Source: Lingula anatina | Taxonomy: Eukaryota; Brachiopoda; Lingulata; Lingulida; Lingulidae | NCBI RefSeq assembly: GCF_001039355.2 | Contig: NW_019775797.1 | Location: 70,237 to 134,236 of the forward strand | DNA length: 64,000 nt | Direction of reading: 5' to 3' | Program-made: the position numbers and the translations under genes | Notes under the pieces: generated by a model | What the model was told of the DNA's origin: nothing | What the model saw: the letters and a program-made list of their open reading frames with translations, nothing else | The model's database searches: none | Shown: positions 60,905 to 64,000 of the stretch, one piece after another | Numbering within the stretch: the stretch's first letter is position 1 | How the letters are laid out: every line of letters begins with the position of its first letter

Positions 60905-63840
60905 TTATAGGTAAGGTCGTGCTAATTGGTGCATGACTTCTTTTTTATACCAAGTGTTGCGTTTTAGAAATACGAGTAAAAAATCCCAAAATATAAAGTT
61001 ATTTTCGACGTGTACCAACCATTTTGGGCAATAGTGTACTTGCACTGAGAAACATATCTTTATTTTACAGAACGGGAGAAAATCACGCCAAGGCTTAAAG
61101 ATTGAAATAGGTCCATGGTACATTAAAACCACATTATTATGTTGATTGTGTTAATTTCTTTTGGACAAATTTATTAAATATTTGGTTGAACATTCTGATT
61201 CAGAAAGTTCTCATTTAAACTTTGAAATTGAAGTCATACCTATACAAAAAAAAAAAAAATAATAATAATAAATAAATAAAATTAAAAACAAAAATCTAAA
61301 AATTAAAGAAAAGCCCTCAGACTCGATGAACTAGTCTTTAATAGTCACACAATATCTAGTTGTAGCACAGAAGTATTTTTATAACCTAAAATGTTTTCTC
61401 TTAATGGTGTTTAAGTTCATATTTAAGAAGAAGCTTAAATTTTTGCTGAATTTTGATCTCATTCAACCTATTGATCTAAAGGGTATTTCTAATGAGACAT
61501 GACTTTCTTTACAGGTGTCCTAATCAAGAAATTGATCCTCTTAACCTAAAGCTGCATAACTATGTACATTTTGTTGTTGTATCTTCTTCTGTCTTCAAAT
61601 GATGAACAGTTTCTCTCCCCTACCCCTACTTTCAAAGAGGGCATATTTTGACTGTTAGGTTCACATTTAATTAGTAAACATAATTGTTTAAATAAAACAG
61701 CTGAGGCTCCAAATTTTGTTCGTAAGCATTAAACTATACCATGGTTACAAATCATTCATCAAATACCAAATTCTTGCTCAAACACTGTTGAAAAAAAAAC
61801 TTTTTGGTTTTTATTAATGAAAAATCCATAAAAATGACCTGTGAATTTTGATTCATTATCAATGACCCTTGACTAATTGTCGTGCATGACTTTTGACTTT
61901 TGAAATTTTAATTAAAATTTTTAATTTTTAATTTAAAAATGCCCCATCCCTTGCCTCTACAATGATATATAATTAATTGATATACCTGTTACCATATAGA
62001 TATATAGTTACCTTTTTCTCTCCCCTACTCCCATCTGAAAAAATGTCCTGCTGCAGGGGTGGGGTTATATAAGGTATGATAGCACACAAAAAGCTACTAG
62101 TATGAGAAGGCTATCGCACATATTTGGGCACTAGAGACATATCAGTAGGCCTTATTAAAAATTACTGTGAGTTTCTCTACTTTTTTAGTACGATGGCCAA
62201 AAATCAGGGGTCTGGCCCGGGCTATCAAGATTGAAAACGGAGCTAGTGTTATGAAATCCCAGGCAAATTTCTTCAGGCAAAGTTTGATCAGCCGAATAAA
62301 GGCAATCTTTCATGGGGTGGAGGTTCTGACACTGGTATAAATCTTTTTCTGAGAAAATCTATTAGGGTTTATGTCTCATTACGTAACTATTACACAATTA
62401 AATAAGGATATGAAATGAAGCTGTTGAAATAATCTTTTTATTGATATGAAACATAGGTATACATGTATCTTCGCCATGTTCTTGCCACCCCCCTCCTCTC
62501 CGCATCCATAACCCACCTTCCACACGTATTCTTTGGCGCTTGTGTTGTCATGCCTCGATCAGCAGGCCAGTGTTTGGCGGGATTTACGGTAGGTTTCAAG
62601 CTATTCGTGCCCAAACAAACCCATTTAAAATTTCTGAACACCCCCTTTGTCGCAGATTGTTGTTTAAAAACAAAAGTCCAAATGGGCATAACGGAACATT
62701 GCTTATGGATAAACAGGATAAAAATGGGTTCTATTAGTTTACAGGCCGTTTGTTTAGATGGATTACGCAACTGGTAATACATGCTGGTAAATCGCCTGTG
62801 CTGCCATACGTTCCTTGGCTTTAATAATTGGTACTCTGTGTCCAAATCTGTAAACAGCAAGCCCCCATTGTTGTTCTGGGTGCAGGGAGCTGGAGTGGAC
62901 AATACTGCAGCGATGGGTGCTTAACTCCTGACCCAGGGTAGCAACACGCCTATTTGATATGCTTTGGTTTCTTCTTTCGGCCACGGTTGCGACTTTTCGA
63001 CGGGTCTAAACCAGTTCACCTTTCGTCATGGATGCTATTCATGCTGCCTTGGAAGGTAAGGCACCGTCATGTTGCCGTNATTTTTTTTTTCGGAGAACGG
63101 GCGAAAATCGGTGCGCGCGCAGGATGTCATCCATAAAAATAAAAAAGTGTGGCCTAAATAGACGGTAAGGACGCACAAGCATTTCATTATTCATTTCTTA
63201 TAAACAATGGTTCCTTTTAATAATGGTAATTGACCCTTGAGAGTAACTGTACGTCTAAAAGCTGCACATAGTGGCATCGTGTTATCCAGGCCCTAAACCA
63301 GCAATTTTAATATAAAGGGCTGGGGGGAGGGGGGGTCTTTTTCTGAAAAGTGGACCTCTTTACCGTGCAACCGAACCTACATGTGTATTACTTTTTTCAT
63401 AAAAGATAACCAAGGTAAAACAGACATTTAAATAAATTCTGTTTAATTAAATATACTGAAAACTGTTTCAAATAAATTATAATTCTTCACTAAAAGATAT
63501 ATTAAAAGGCGATATAAATATTTATGTTCATTAAGAAAAAATGATTTGGAAAAAAATCCATATAAGATACAAAGTCAGTATTTATTGATTGAATAGGTCC
63601 TTTTTTTGAATTAATATACATTTCAAATATATAGATATATATAGTAACAGATATACAGGTAAAAGACACACATCTGCAGGGGTTATTTTAGAGAGATCGT
63701 TGTAAATATTGGCAAAAACCGGATCTTAAGACTAATACTTCGAGATTTGTTTCCCAAAGCTCAACTCCTCCGACTGTCCCGAGCAATCGACTCCTATCAT
63801 ATAAGCACTTATTCCCAATGCAACTATCGTTCTAGGTAGA
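60905..63840. other. Mostly non-coding interval
   Basis: No recognised gene. A 154-codon minus-strand open frame (62438-62902) overlaps other frames on both strands and shows no family signature. A single N lies at 63079. Confidence 0.35.
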
Positions 63841-63847
63841 TCGTAGA

Positions 63848-64000
63848 GAGAGGAGGTGTATGAACCTGTTAAGCCTTGATTACATTTGAAATGCGATGTC
63901 CGTACGGTGCACGTATACTGCTCGTAATACCCTTTTCGTACGGCATCTGAGCGGAGGTAGGCGGTGGCCGTGCGAAATCGCACGGAATCGTATGGATTTA
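63848..64000. mobile_element. Second copy of the CGTACG MITE, cut by the window end
   Basis: From GTGTATGAACCTGTTAAGCC onward it is about 95 percent identical by eye to 59533-59678. Confidence 0.85.

Noticed and set aside
62438-62902. 154-codon minus-strand frame
   Set aside because: It is open together with other frames on both strands, with no domain and no codon pattern that favours one.
1-64000. CRISPR arrays, operons, ribosome-binding sites, prophage
   Set aside because: The window is eukaryotic; the repeats lack regular spacer structure and the genes have spliceosomal introns.

Overview
This is an AT-rich, intron-bearing animal nuclear DNA window. It has GT-AG introns, AATAAA poly(A) signals, a metazoan BTB-Kelch gene, and intergenic DNA dominated by short DNA transposons, tandem arrays and microsatellites. 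The three recognisable host genes only place it in Metazoa. The repeat style (palindromic MITEs, TTAA elements, helitron-like arrays with a core repeat of about 160 bp, tRNA-headed SINE fragments) suggests a marine invertebrate, possibly a mollusc or another lophotrochozoan or a lancelet. That placement is inference. Assembly breaks are a 32-N gap (59156-59187) and single Ns at 28672 and 63079.

Host genes. (1) The last exon of DCAKD, the dephospho-CoA kinase domain protein (+, 4303-4594). Its membrane-anchor-coding end has become a 60-bp minisatellite. (2) A complete SNAPC1 gene (-, start 19621, stop 7066). Eight phase-consistent coding exons give about 385 residues, and the introns are full of repeats. 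(3) A complete Kelch-like gene (+, 21965-24876). Three coding exons give 627 residues with BTB, BACK and a six-bladed Kelch propeller. SNAPC1 and the Kelch gene are head to head about 2.3 kb apart, with a probable SNAPC1 leader exon at about 20.82-20.88 kb and a foldback transposon between them. The genes are not obviously related in function: CoA metabolism, Pol II/III snRNA transcription and a likely CUL3 adaptor.

26-64 kb is repeat country. At 26.1-29.8 kb lie helitron-like tandem arrays, with an assembly duplication around the N at 28672. At 29.8-30.5 kb is a broken, unrecognised coding remnant. At 30.5-33.8 kb are hAT-like MITEs and a dimeric palindromic MITE. At 34.6-37.6 kb are weak candidate exons. 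At 37.8-46.4 kb is a tandem array of exon-like blocks, split by a 5189-bp insertion (39977-45165).

The insertion is the most notable object. It has degenerate terminal inverted repeats, a TTAA target duplication, and a reconstructable empty site in neighbouring array copies. Inside are two small spliced reading frames in convergent orientation, a hAT-like MITE and the 3' end of a LINE. 46.4-64 kb holds reversed arrays, microsatellites, a small candidate gene at 49.1-49.5 kb, three tRNA-like SINE heads at 51.6-51.9 kb and further MITEs.
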